Assembly (NCBI GenBank): GCA_016839165.1
Contig: CP069300.1
Coordinates: 6,138,001-6,202,000 of the forward strand
Source: Bradyrhizobium sp. PSBB068
GTDB lineage: Bacteria; Pseudomonadota; Alphaproteobacteria; Rhizobiales; Xanthobacteraceae
Length of the DNA stretch: 64,000 nt
Reading direction: 5' to 3'
Each line of letters opens with the position of its first letter. Within the stretch, counting starts at the first letter, position 1. The notes beneath the pieces are model-generated. The model searched no databases, was not told the origin of the DNA, and saw only the letters and a list, made by a program, of their open reading frames with translations. Below, piece after piece: positions 47,527 to 56,286 of the stretch. The position numbers and the translations under genes are program-made.

Positions 47527-48960
47527 ATGGACCGGCCATTGAAGAGCCCGGGGCTGCACGCGCTTGAGGAGGCCTTTCACCGCCAATTCGAGCTGTCGCG
47601 CAGCGAGCCGGCGCCGACCTTGCAGGCGCGGCTGGACCGGCTGCGGCGCCTGCGCGCCGCGCTGACCGAAAACGAGGCCCGATTCGCGGCCGCGATCTCG
47701 GCCGATTTCGGCCACCGCTCCACCGTCGAGACCGCGATCGCAGAGACCATGCTGGTGCTCGGCGAGATCAAGCATGCCGCCAAGCACCTCAAGGGCTGGA
47801 TGGCGCCCGAAAGGATCCCGACCACGGTACAGTTCGCGCCGGCCAAGAACCGGCTGATCCCGCAGCCGCTCGGCGTGGTCGGGATCATCGCGCCGTGGAA
47901 TTATCCGCTGCAGCTGACGCTGGCGCCCGCGGTCGCGGCGATCGCAGCCGGCAACCGCGCCATCATCAAGCCGAGCGAGCTGGTGCCGCGGTTCTCCGAA
48001 TTGCTGATGGAGGCGATCGCGAAGAAATTCGACACCGCCGAACTCGCGGTCACCGATATCGACGACGACATCGCGAAAGCCTTTGCCGCGCTGCCGTTCG
48101 ATCATCTGATCTTCACCGGATCGACCCGGATCGGCCGGCTGGTCGCCGAGGCCGCCGGCCGCAACCTCACACCGGTCACGCTCGAGCTCGGCGGCAAATC
48201 GCCCGCGATCGTCGACGGCTCCGCCGACATCGACGAGGCCGCGCAACGCATCGCCTACGGCAAGCTGCTCAATGCCGGCCAGACCTGCATCGCGCCCGAC
48301 TACGTGCTGGTGCCGCAAGCCTCGGTGCAGCCGTTCGCGATGCGGTTGCAGGGCCACATGCAGCACATGTTCGGCACCGATCCGAAAAATCCCGACTACA
48401 GCTCGATCGTCTCCGACCGGCATTACGCCCGGCTCGAGGCCCTCGTCGCCGACGCCGCCGCGAAGGGCGCGACCATCATGCAGCCGGCTGCGCCGAACGA
48501 TCCCGAGTGGAAGGAGCGGCGCAAATTCCCGCCGACGGTCATCGTCGATGCGACGCCCGACATGACCGTGATGCAGGAAGAGATCTTTGGGCCGGTGTTG
48601 CCGGTCGTCGGTACCCGCGACGCAGCGGAAGCGATCGCCTTCATCAACAAGCGCGACCGCCCGCTCGCGCTGTACTGGTTCGGCACCGATCACGCCGCCC
48701 GCGACGCGGTGCTGGCGCGCACGGTGTCCGGTGGCGTCACCGTCAATGACTGCCTGTTCCATTTCGCGCAGGCCTATCAGCCAATGGGCGGCGTCGGCGC
48801 CTCAGGCAGCGGCGCCTATCACGGCGAATGGGGATTCAGGACGCTGACCAAGCTGAAGCCGGTGTTCTACCGCTCGCGCTTCAACCGGCTCGCTGATCTC
48901 TATCCGCCCTATGGCGCGAAGGTCGCGCGGCTGGAGAAGCTGATGCGGTTGTTGTCTTAG
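47527..48960 (+). CDS. Coniferyl-aldehyde-type NAD(P)+ aldehyde dehydrogenase
   Basis: Soluble aldehyde dehydrogenase of 477 residues. The family frame is complete: PLGVVGIIAPWNYPLQLTL near the start of the cofactor domain, GNRAIIKPSE, FTGSTRIGRLVAEAA, the general-base glutamate in LELGGKSP, and the catalytic cysteine in LNAGQTCIAPDYVL. The short N-terminus and the C-terminal NDCLFHFAQAYQPMGGVGAS match coniferyl aldehyde dehydrogenases, which oxidise lignin-derived aldehydes. The precise substrate is inferred from that resemblance. Confidence 0.85.
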   Translation: MDRPLKSPGLHALEEAFHRQFELSRSEPAPTLQARLDRLRRLRAALTENEARFAAAISADFGHRSTVETAIAETMLVLGEIKHAAKHLKGWMAPERIPTTVQFAPAKNRLIPQPLGVVGIIAPWNYPLQLTLAPAVAAIAAGNRAIIKPSELVPRFSELLMEAIAKKFDTAELAVTDIDDDIAKAFAALPFDHLIFTGSTRIGRLVAEAAGRNLTPVTLELGGKSPAIVDGSADIDEAAQRIAYGKLLNAGQTCIAPDYVLVPQASVQPFAMRLQGHMQHMFGTDPKNPDYSSIVSDRHYARLEALVADAAAKGATIMQPAAPNDPEWKERRKFPPTVIVDATPDMTVMQEEIFGPVLPVVGTRDAAEAIAFINKRDRPLALYWFGTDHAARDAVLARTVSGGVTVNDCLFHFAQAYQPMGGVGASGSGAYHGEWGFRTLTKLKPVFYRSRFNRLADLYPPYGAKVARLEKLMRLLS

Positions 48961-48962
48961 CA

Positions 48963-49064
48963 GTCATTCCGGGACGCGCGCAGCGCGAGCCCGGAATCCA
49001 TTCATCCACGTCACTGCAACGCGATGGATTCCGGGCTCGATGCTTCGCATCGCCCCGGAATGAC
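48963..49064. repeat. Intergenic inverted repeat, 'cattccggg/cccggaatg' family
   Basis: Arms gtcattccgggacgcgcgca... and ...ccccggaatgac flank an inner pair (cccggaatccattcatcc / atggattccgggctcg). A second, closely related element is at 50708-50813, so the GMC oxidoreductase gene is bracketed by two copies. Confidence 0.8.
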
Positions 49065-49092
49065 AAATAAAAGTAAGCATGGGGAAACAAGA

Positions 49093-50700
49093 ATGACTGA
49101 CACATTCGATTTCGTGGTGGTGGGCGGAGGCTCCGGCGGCTGCGCGGTGGCAGGGCGGTTGTCGGAGGATCCGGCGACCTCGGTGGCGATGCTCGATGCC
49201 GGCGGAAAGAACGACAATTGGGTGGTGACCACGCCCGGCGCCATCATTCTGATGCTCTCGAGCAAGCTCAACAACTGGGCGTTCGACACGGTGCCGCAGA
49301 AAGGCTTGAACGGCCGCATCGGCTATCAGCCGCGCGGCAAGGGCCTCGGCGGCTCGTCGGCCATCAATGCCATGGTCTACATCCGCGGCCATCGCGCCGA
49401 CTACGACCACTGGGCTTCGCTCGGCAATACCGGCTGGAGCTACGCCGACGTGCTGCCCTACTTCAAGCGCTCGGAGAACAACACCGAGCTCGACGGCGAG
49501 TATCACGGCAAGGGCGGGCCGCTCAACGTCACCGGCCTGCAGTCCGACAATCCGGTCAAGGAGATGTTCCTGCAGGGCGCGCGCGAGGCGCAGTTCCGGA
49601 TCCGCGACGATTTCAACGGCGCCGAACAGGAAGGATTAGGCATCTATCAGGTGACCCAGAAGAATGGAGAGCGCTGGAGCGCGGCGCGCGGCTACATCCA
49701 TCCGCACATGGGCCGCCGGCCCAATCTGCGCATCGAGACCCAGGCACATGCGACCCGCATCATCTTCGAGGGCAAGCGTGCCGTCGCCGTCGAATACATG
49801 CAAGGCAAGGAGAAGAAGGTGCTGCGCGCAAAGCGCGAGGTCATCCTCTCGGCCGGCGCGTTCCAGTCGCCGCAACTGATGATGCTGTCGGGCGTCGGCG
49901 ATGCCGCAGCGCTCGGCAAGCACGGGATCGCCAGCGTGCATCACCTGCCGGGTGTCGGACAGAACCTGCAGGATCACCCTGATTTCGTGTTCGGCTTCGC
50001 CTCCGACGCACCTTATTTCTCGGGACTGTCGTGGGGCGGCATCGGCCGGATCATCAAGGGCATCGGGCAATACCGGCGCGAGCGGCGCGGCCCGATGACC
50101 TCGAACGTCGCCGAATGCGGCGGCTTCCTGAAGACGCGGCCTGACCTCGACATCCCCGACATTCAGCTGCATTTCTGCATGGCCATGGTGGAAGACCATG
50201 GCCGCAAGCCGCGCTGGGGCACCGGCTTCTCCTGCCATGTCTGCCTGCTGCGCCCGGCAAGCCGCGGCAGCGTGTGGCTGAACAGCGCCGACCCGCTCGC
50301 AGCGCCCGCGATCGATCCGAATTTCTTCGGCGAGGACAGCGACGTCGAGACCATGGTCGCCGGCTTCAAGATGACGAAGCGGCTGCTCGACGCGCCGGCG
50401 CTGCGCGCGCTGCAGCAGAAGGACATGTTCACCGCGGATGTCCGCACCGACGACGACATCCGCGGCATCCTGCGGGCGCGCTCGGACACCGTCTATCACC
50501 CGGTCGGCACCTGCAAGATGGGCACCAATGATCCGCTCGCGGTGGTCGATCCGACGCTGCGCGTGCATGGGATCGAGGGCCTGCGCGTGGTCGATGCCTC
50601 GATCATGCCGACGCTGATCGGCGGCAACACCAATGCGCCGACCATCATGATCGGCGAGAAGGCCGCGGACATGATCCGGGCAGAGATGCGCGCGGGGTGA
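49093..50700 (+). CDS. GMC family FAD-dependent oxidoreductase (choline-dehydrogenase-like)
   Basis: Flavoenzyme of 535 residues that oxidises an alcohol. The FAD-binding start is DFVVVGGGSGGCAVAGRL; GMC signature 1 is GKGLGGSSAINAMVYIRG; signature 2 covers VILSAGAFQSPQLMMLSGVG. The C-terminus has YHPVGTCKMG, with the catalytic His, and IMPTLIGGNTNAPTIMIGE, with the partner Asn. It is more like choline/alcohol dehydrogenases than cholesterol oxidase. The ATG at 49093 fits a dinucleotide-binding start; an ATG at 49024 falls inside the repeat. Substrate unknown. Confidence 0.9.
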   Translation: MTDTFDFVVVGGGSGGCAVAGRLSEDPATSVAMLDAGGKNDNWVVTTPGAIILMLSSKLNNWAFDTVPQKGLNGRIGYQPRGKGLGGSSAINAMVYIRGHRADYDHWASLGNTGWSYADVLPYFKRSENNTELDGEYHGKGGPLNVTGLQSDNPVKEMFLQGAREAQFRIRDDFNGAEQEGLGIYQVTQKNGERWSAARGYIHPHMGRRPNLRIETQAHATRIIFEGKRAVAVEYMQGKEKKVLRAKREVILSAGAFQSPQLMMLSGVGDAAALGKHGIASVHHLPGVGQNLQDHPDFVFGFASDAPYFSGLSWGGIGRIIKGIGQYRRERRGPMTSNVAECGGFLKTRPDLDIPDIQLHFCMAMVEDHGRKPRWGTGFSCHVCLLRPASRGSVWLNSADPLAAPAIDPNFFGEDSDVETMVAGFKMTKRLLDAPALRALQQKDMFTADVRTDDDIRGILRARSDTVYHPVGTCKMGTNDPLAVVDPTLRVHGIEGLRVVDASIMPTLIGGNTNAPTIMIGEKAADMIRAEMRAG

Positions 50701-50707
50701 TTTCCTT

Positions 50708-50813
50708 CGTCATTCCGGGGCTCGCCGTAGGCGAGAACCCGGAATCCATTCATCCACCGAACCTGCGGCCCAATGGATTCCGGGCTCGCGCTGACGCGCG
50801 CCCCGGAATGACG
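50708..50813. repeat. Intergenic inverted repeat, 'cattccggg/cccggaatg' family
   Basis: The arms cgtcattccggggctcgccg and ccccggaatgacg flank gaatccattcatcc and ggattccgggctcg, as in the element at 48963-49064. It lies right after the GMC oxidoreductase stop. Confidence 0.8.
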
Positions 50814-50973
50814 GCGAGCGTCGGCGACGAGGATGATTTCTTTACCGGCATCGAATAGGCCAGACATCGACAGGTTGCCGGAAGCGGGCGATTGATCGCT
50901 ACAATTGTCCTTGATGCAAAACCGGTTTCATCAACCCGGGAACCGTAGGAGATCGGGCAGGAAATCCTTACCC

Positions 50974-51489
50974 ATGAACCTCTTCGACCTCGCCGTGACC
51001 ATCGGCTTGCTGTTTGCGGTCGTGACCGGCTTCACGACCGGCCTGCTGCGCAGCGCGGTCACCATCCTGGCCTATCTCGTTGCGATGCCGCTCGCGGTCG
51101 CAGCGCTGGCGATGATCGGGCCCCACATCGCGACGCTGCCGTCCTCGCCCTTTCCGCCCAACGGCGTGCTGCTGTTCGGCCTGTTCCTCGTGATCGGCGT
51201 CATCCTCGGAAAGATGGCGCGGACAATGCTCGACGACACGATGGGCGCAGAGATCGGGATCGGCGACCGACTCGGCGGCGCGCTGCTTGGCGCCGTCAGG
51301 GTCGGCCTCGTCGTGACCACGCTGGTGCTGGTGTTCGACCAGCTGGTGCCGCTGGCGAGACAGCCGCAATTCCTCAACGGATCACAATTGCGCCCCTGGT
51401 TCTCCGCGGCCGGACAGGCCGGCTTCCGGTCGCTGCTGCCCGAAGCCACCATGGCGATCGAGCGGCTGCGGCGCGAGCAGCGCATCTAG
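50974..51489 (+). CDS. CvpA family membrane protein
   Basis: Inner-membrane protein of 171 residues with four hydrophobic segments, starting MNLFDLAVTIGLLFAVVTGF, then GLLRSAVTILAYLVAMPLAV, GVLLFGLFLVIGVILGKMA and GALLGAVRVGLVVTTLVLV. The layout and the ...G.LLGAVRG-like turn match the CvpA family. The start ATG at 50974 follows AGGAAA. Its role is uncertain; CvpA is needed for colicin V production and envelope stress tolerance in E. coli. Confidence 0.8.
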   Translation: MNLFDLAVTIGLLFAVVTGFTTGLLRSAVTILAYLVAMPLAVAALAMIGPHIATLPSSPFPPNGVLLFGLFLVIGVILGKMARTMLDDTMGAEIGIGDRLGGALLGAVRVGLVVTTLVLVFDQLVPLARQPQFLNGSQLRPWFSAAGQAGFRSLLPEATMAIERLRREQRI

Positions 51490-51625
51490 CTCGCCGCGTT
51501 CGCCCGGCTGTTCCTGCCCGGCATGCACTTATGCATTGCACATCCCTTATCGGCGCTGCCTAGCTTGGCTAGAATGCATCCATCAAACCTTTACAAACCG
51601 ACCCGACATCACAGGGAGCGAACTC

Positions 51626-52408
51626 GTGGATCTTGGAATCAAAGGCCGCCGTGCCATCGTCTGCGCATCGAGCAAGGGACTGGGCCGCGCCTGCGCGATC
51701 GCGCTCGCCAATGAGGGGGTGCATGTCACCCTGACGGCGCGCGGCGCCGAGGCGCTGAAGCAGACCGCCGACGAGATCCGCAAGGCGCATCCGTCCGTCA
51801 CCGTGACCGAGATCGTCGGCGACATCACGACGCCGGCGGGTCGCGAAGCCGTGCTCAAGGCCTGCCCTGAACCGGACATCTTGATCAACAATGCCGGCGG
51901 CCCGCCGCCCGGCGATTTCCGCAACTGGACCCGCGACGACTGGATCAAGGCGATCGACGCCAACATGCTGACACCGATCGAGCTGATCAAGGCGACCGTC
52001 GACGGCATGATGGCGCGCAAGTTCGGCCGCATCGTCAACATCACTTCGGCGGCGGTGAAGGCGCCGATCGAGATTCTCGGCCTGTCCAACGGCGCCCGCG
52101 CCGGCCTCACCGGCTTCGTCGCCGGCCTGTCGCGCAAGACCGTGATCAACAACGTCACCATCAACGGCCTGCTGCCAGGCCCGTTCGACACCGACCGCCT
52201 GCGCGGCACCGCCAAGCCCGAGGCCGAGAAGCGCGGCATCTCGGCCGACCAGGTCCTGAGCGAGCGCGCCAATCTGAACCCCGCCGGCCGCTTCGGCCGT
52301 CCCGACGAGTTCGGCTATGCCTGCGCCTTCCTGTGCGGTGACAAGGCCGGCTTCATCACCGGGCAGAACATCCTGCTCGATGGCGGCGCCTTCCCGGGCA
52401 CGTTATGA
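51626..52408 (+). CDS. Short-chain dehydrogenase/reductase family protein, catalytic Tyr missing
   Basis: Rossmann-fold protein of 260 residues. The dinucleotide-binding turn ASSKGLGRA and the family NNAGG are present, as is IVNITSAAV with the serine position. At the usual YxxxK site the sequence reads LSNGARAGL, so the catalytic Tyr and Lys are absent; this version is known in a divergent SDR branch and may be non-classical in reaction. A GTG start at 51626 has GGGAGCG upstream. It ends by overlapping the next gene by 4 bases (ATGA), so it is the first gene of an operon with the MDR and MBL genes. Confidence 0.88.
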   Translation: MDLGIKGRRAIVCASSKGLGRACAIALANEGVHVTLTARGAEALKQTADEIRKAHPSVTVTEIVGDITTPAGREAVLKACPEPDILINNAGGPPPGDFRNWTRDDWIKAIDANMLTPIELIKATVDGMMARKFGRIVNITSAAVKAPIEILGLSNGARAGLTGFVAGLSRKTVINNVTINGLLPGPFDTDRLRGTAKPEAEKRGISADQVLSERANLNPAGRFGRPDEFGYACAFLCGDKAGFITGQNILLDGGAFPGTL

Positions 52409-53394
52409 GAGCCGTCTGGTACGAGCGAACCGGCGCGGCGCCGACGGTGCTCACCGTCGGCGAGATGCCGACGCCCGACGCAGGTCCCGGCGAGGTCCGG
52501 GTTCGCCTCGAGGCCTCCGGCGTCAATCCGGCCGATGTCGGCCGGCGCAGCGGCAATTATCGCGCGATGGAGTTTCCCCGCGTGATCCCGAACAGCGACG
52601 GCGCCGGGATCGTCGACCAGATCGGCGAAGGCGTGACGCGCTTTGCCGTCGGCGACCGTGTCTGGCTGTTCAACGGCCAGCGCAACGGCCGTGCCTTCGG
52701 CACCGCAGCCGAATACATCACGCTCGCCGACTATCTGGTGACGCCGCTGCCACATGACGTGTCGTTCGCGGCAGGAGCCACGCTCGGCATTCCCTGCATG
52801 ACGGCATGGTGCGCGCTGTTTGCCGACGGTCCGGTCGCGGGCCAGACGGTACTGGTCACCGGCGGCGCCGGCGCGGTCGGCCACTACGCCGTGCAACTGG
52901 CGAAGTGGGGCGGCGCGCGGGTGATCGCGACCGTGAGTTCGCAGGTCAAAGACGTCGAGGCGCGGCTTGGCGGCGCCGACATGGTCGTCAACTATCGGAC
53001 CGAGGACGTCGTCTCCAGGGTGATGGCGTTCACCGAGAACCGCGGCGTCGACCGCGTCATCGACGTCGATTTCGGCGGCAACCTCGCGACCACGCTGAAA
53101 CTCATGGCGCTGAACTCGACCATCGCGGTCTACGCCACCAACGGCAACCGTACACCCACGCTGCCGGTGCGCGAATTGATGGAGAAGTGCATCACGGTGC
53201 GCTCGCTGGTGCTGTTCGCGCTGCCGCCGCCGCTGCTCGCCGCCGCGCAGGCCGACATCACGAAATGGCTGGAATCGGGCACCCGCGTGCACAACATCGC
53301 CGGGCAATTCGCGCTTGCCGAGACCGCCGATGCCCATCTCGCCGTCGAGAAGGGCGACAAGATCGGCACGGTGATCGTCGACTGCGCCAGATAA
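52405..53394 (+). CDS. NADPH:quinone-reductase-like MDR family oxidoreductase
   Basis: Medium-chain dehydrogenase of 329 residues without the catalytic zinc ligands, like quinone oxidoreductases. The N-terminal GroES-like domain (VRVRLEASGVNPADVGRRSG) and the NADP-binding VLVTGGAGAVGHYAVQLAKW are clear, as is the later GVDRVIDVDFGGN. It overlaps the SDR gene by 4 bases and is followed after 21 bases by the MBL gene. Its substrate is unknown. Confidence 0.92.
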   Translation: MRAVWYERTGAAPTVLTVGEMPTPDAGPGEVRVRLEASGVNPADVGRRSGNYRAMEFPRVIPNSDGAGIVDQIGEGVTRFAVGDRVWLFNGQRNGRAFGTAAEYITLADYLVTPLPHDVSFAAGATLGIPCMTAWCALFADGPVAGQTVLVTGGAGAVGHYAVQLAKWGGARVIATVSSQVKDVEARLGGADMVVNYRTEDVVSRVMAFTENRGVDRVIDVDFGGNLATTLKLMALNSTIAVYATNGNRTPTLPVRELMEKCITVRSLVLFALPPPLLAAAQADITKWLESGTRVHNIAGQFALAETADAHLAVEKGDKIGTVIVDCAR

Positions 53395-53415
53395 CAAGAA
53401 CCGAGGATACGCCGC

Positions 53416-54267
53416 ATGCACTGGACCGTAGGCAAGGTCAAAATCACCAAGGTCGTCGAACTCGAGACCGTCGGCAGCACACGCTTCATCCTGCCGCTCG
53501 CGGGCCGAGAGGAGATCCAGAGCCTGCCCTGGCTGATCCCGCATTTCGCCAATGAGGACGGCCGGCTGAAAATGTCGATCCATTCGCTGCTGGTGGAGAC
53601 CCCGGAGCACCGCATCATCGTCGACACTGGGCTCGGCAACGACAAGCAGGGCCGCAACGTGCCGACCTGGAACAACCGCAGCGATCCGTTCCTGGAGAAA
53701 CTGACCGCGGCGGGATTTGCCCCCGACAGCATCGACACCGTGCTGTGCACGCATCTGCATGTCGACCATGTCGGCTGGAACACCAAGCTCGCCGGCGGCA
53801 ACTGGGTGCCGACCTTCGCCAATGCGCGCTACGTGTTCGGCAAGACCGAGTATGAGCACTGGCGCGACCACAGCGACGATGCGGCGCATGCCGCCGTGTT
53901 CGCCGATTCAGTGAAGCCGATCGCGGATGCCGGCAAGGCCGAGCTGGTGCCGAGCGACCACCGGCTGACCGAAGAGATCACGCTGATCCCGACGCCGGGA
54001 CACAGCCCCGGCCATGTGAGCATCCACATCAAGTCGGCCGGAGAGGAAGGGCTGCTGACCGGCGACGTCGCGCATCATCCCTGCCAGATGTACCATCTCG
54101 ACTGGTCGTCGACCGCGGATTCCGACCAGAAGCAATCGGCGGCTACGCGGCGCGACCTGTTCTCGCGCTTTGCCGACACGCCGACGCTGGTGATCGGCGG
54201 ACATTTCGACGCCGGGCACATCAAGCGCGATGGCGACGCATTCAGGTTCATCGCGCCCGAGAGCTGA
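53416..54267 (+). CDS. Metallo-beta-lactamase-fold hydrolase (paralogue A)
   Basis: Soluble zinc hydrolase of 283 residues with the intact metal motif THLHVDHVGW near residue 113-121 and later metal ligands in TPGHSPGHVSIHI, LTGDVAHHP and GGHFDAGH. It resembles the lactonase/quorum-quenching-like subgroup by layout, but no such activity can be assigned. It is the last gene of the SDR-MDR operon and is a clear paralogue of the gene at 59999 (THLHVDHVGWNT in both). Confidence 0.9.
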   Translation: MHWTVGKVKITKVVELETVGSTRFILPLAGREEIQSLPWLIPHFANEDGRLKMSIHSLLVETPEHRIIVDTGLGNDKQGRNVPTWNNRSDPFLEKLTAAGFAPDSIDTVLCTHLHVDHVGWNTKLAGGNWVPTFANARYVFGKTEYEHWRDHSDDAAHAAVFADSVKPIADAGKAELVPSDHRLTEEITLIPTPGHSPGHVSIHIKSAGEEGLLTGDVAHHPCQMYHLDWSSTADSDQKQSAATRRDLFSRFADTPTLVIGGHFDAGHIKRDGDAFRFIAPES

Positions 54268-54268
54268 G

Positions 54269-54640
54269 CTAACTCAGACTGGCACGCGCGAGGAACAGCG
54301 CGTCGGCCTCGCTGGCCGCGATCGCTGCCGGATAGGGCAAGGCCTTGGCACGGCCGGGCAGGCTGCGCTCGAGCTCCGCGCGTTCCTCGTCGTCATCAGC
54401 GATATAGACCGTGACCCGGATCAACCGGCCGAGCTCGGCCTTGTGCGCCTTCATCCACAGCACCATCGGCTTGCCGGCGGCGACCTCCGGCTGATCGTTG
54501 ACGTTGACGATCACGGCGAGCGGCCGGTTCGCGGCCAGCAGCTCGGAATATTCCACGGTCCAGTCACAACCATCCTGCTCGGTCTGCAAGCAGCCGGTCG
54601 CGATGAAGATGCCGGGTTCGGCTTCGTGAAAGAATTTCAT
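54269..54640 (-). CDS. Small conserved hypothetical protein
   Basis: A 123-residue soluble protein beginning MKFFHEAEPGIFIATGCLQT with AGGAG at proper spacing. The protein has LLAANRPLAVIVNVNDQPEV and PMVLWMKAHKAELGRLIRVT, a pattern that suggests a small alpha/beta fold like the STAS/SpoIIAA-like domain, but I do not recognise the family. It is downstream of the MFS gene on the same strand (32 bases) and its stop lies one base from that of the convergent MBL gene. Confidence 0.7.
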   Translation of the reverse strand: MKFFHEAEPGIFIATGCLQTEQDGCDWTVEYSELLAANRPLAVIVNVNDQPEVAAGKPMVLWMKAHKAELGRLIRVTVYIADDDEERAELERSLPGRAKALPYPAAIAASEADALFLARASLS

Positions 54641-54672
54641 GGGCGAGACTCCTTGGTGCGGATGAGGTGTGA

Positions 54673-56199
54673 TCATGACTTTCTGGCGAACGCAGATCCC
54701 GGCAGTGTCCGCCGCGCCTGCAACGCAGCGGCTGCAAGCGTTGCCGCCGCCAGCAGCGCGAACAGACCGGCCAGCGTGGCCGCGGCGGAAAAACCGCGGG
54801 CGAGCGCACTCGCCAGCATGGCGTGAAAGGTGTCCGGTGCTATGCCGAGACCGCCCGGCATTTCGTGACGCCGGATCGCGATGGAGGCAAGTTCAGCCGC
54901 GTTGCCGACCTTGGCATTCATCAGGGCGGTCGTGAGCGACGCAGTTGCGGTGGTGGCCAGCACTGTGCCGAGCAGGGAGATGGAGATCGTCATGCCGCTC
55001 TGCCGCAGGGCGTTCATCGTCGCGGACGCGATACCACTGCGCTCGCGCGGCGCCACCGCCATGGTCGCAGCGCCCGTCGCCGGCACCGAGAGCCCCAGGC
55101 CCGCACCGAGCAGCGCGAACAGTGGTGCGATCACGGCATAGGGCGTCGCTTCCGTGAACGAGCTCATGCCGAGCATGGCAACGCCAAGCAGAACATACCC
55201 AACGATCATCAGCCGGCGCAGCCCGAAACGCGCCGCCCAGCGGCCGAACAGCAGCGATCCAGTCGCCGCGACGACAAACACCGGCGCGATTCCGCTGCCA
55301 GCCTGGGCGGCCGACCAGCCCTGCGCTTGCTGCAAGAACAGAGAGAACGGGAACAGGCTGCTGTAGCCGGAAAAGCCGAGCGCGAACGAGGCGAAGTTCA
55401 CCGCCGCGAAGGCGAGATCGCGAAACAGATCGACCGGCACCAACGGGCGCGCGGCGCGCCGCTCGACCATGACGAACAGCGCCAGCGCAGCTGCCGCGAC
55501 GGCGAAGGCCGTCAAGGTGGCCGGCGCAGTCCAGCCACCGCCGGCGGCGATAAAGGCGTAGGTCAGCGCGCCGAGAAACACGACGCTCAAGACTTGGCCG
55601 GCCGGATCGAGCTCGGCGTGGTCGGGATCGGCGCTCTCGTCGATGCCGTATAGTCCGAGGCCGAGTGCGACCGCGCCGACCGGCAGGTTGATCAGGAACA
55701 CGCTCCGCCAATCGACGGTGTCGACCAGGATGCCGCCCAGCATCGGGCCAAGGATGAGCGACACGGCGCTGAAGGACGACCAGCCGCCGATCGCATGCGC
55801 GCGTCCGGCCGGATCGGGGAACGCCTGGGCCAGGATCGACAAGGCGCCCGGAATGACCAGCGCGCCGGCAACGCCCTGTAGCGCGCAGCCGGCAATCAGG
55901 ACCGCAAGCGACGGCGCGGTCACGGAGGTGGCCGAGCCGAGCGTGAACAGCACGACGCCGAACAGCCAGGCGCGCTTGCGGCCGTAGCGATCGCCGATCG
56001 GCCCGGCCGAGAGCATGCAGGCGGACAGGCTCAGCGCGTAGGCACCGACCACCCACTGCAACCCGGCAAGCTCAGCCCCGAGGCCGGCTTGGATGGCAGG
56101 CAGCGCCACGGTGACGATGCTGATCGCAACCGTTGCCATGCAGGTGCCGAGATAGACCGCAAGAACGGCCGCGGATTTGCGGGACAGGGACATGGGCAT
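54673..56199 (-). CDS. MFS multidrug exporter, DHA2 (EmrB/QacA) family
   Basis: Inner-membrane proton antiporter of about 508 residues with fourteen predicted helices. Family marks are LQWVVGAYALSLSACMLSAG, the antiporter motif GDRYGRKRAWL, VIPGALSILAQAF and SVFLINLPVGAVALGLGL in the first half. Three possible ATGs (56226, 56199, 56193) are in frame; the middle one gives the usual short N-terminus. It is divergent from a TetR gene with a palindrome between them, a common arrangement for a drug- or metabolite-induced pump. Confidence 0.93.
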   Translation of the reverse strand: MPMSLSRKSAAVLAVYLGTCMATVAISIVTVALPAIQAGLGAELAGLQWVVGAYALSLSACMLSAGPIGDRYGRKRAWLFGVVLFTLGSATSVTAPSLAVLIAGCALQGVAGALVIPGALSILAQAFPDPAGRAHAIGGWSSFSAVSLILGPMLGGILVDTVDWRSVFLINLPVGAVALGLGLYGIDESADPDHAELDPAGQVLSVVFLGALTYAFIAAGGGWTAPATLTAFAVAAAALALFVMVERRAARPLVPVDLFRDLAFAAVNFASFALGFSGYSSLFPFSLFLQQAQGWSAAQAGSGIAPVFVVAATGSLLFGRWAARFGLRRLMIVGYVLLGVAMLGMSSFTEATPYAVIAPLFALLGAGLGLSVPATGAATMAVAPRERSGIASATMNALRQSGMTISISLLGTVLATTATASLTTALMNAKVGNAAELASIAIRRHEMPGGLGIAPDTFHAMLASALARGFSAAATLAGLFALLAAATLAAAALQARRTLPGSAFARKS

Positions 56200-56235
56200 G
56201 CCGCCGATTGTTGGACACGGCGGCACAAATACGTA

Positions 56236-56254
56236 TTGACTGACGGTCGGTCAA
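56236..56254. promoter_or_regulatory. Probable TetR operator between the MFS and TetR genes
   Basis: The palindrome TTGACTGACGGTCGGTCAA has nine-base arms around a central G, with one mismatch. It sits between the divergent starts (56199 and 56287), in a lower-GC segment. The type 'TTGAC.GAC' is typical of TetR-family operators and would let the regulator repress both genes. Confidence 0.8.
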
Positions 56255-56286
56255 TATAACCAAGCTATTTCAAAGTCATTCTAAAT

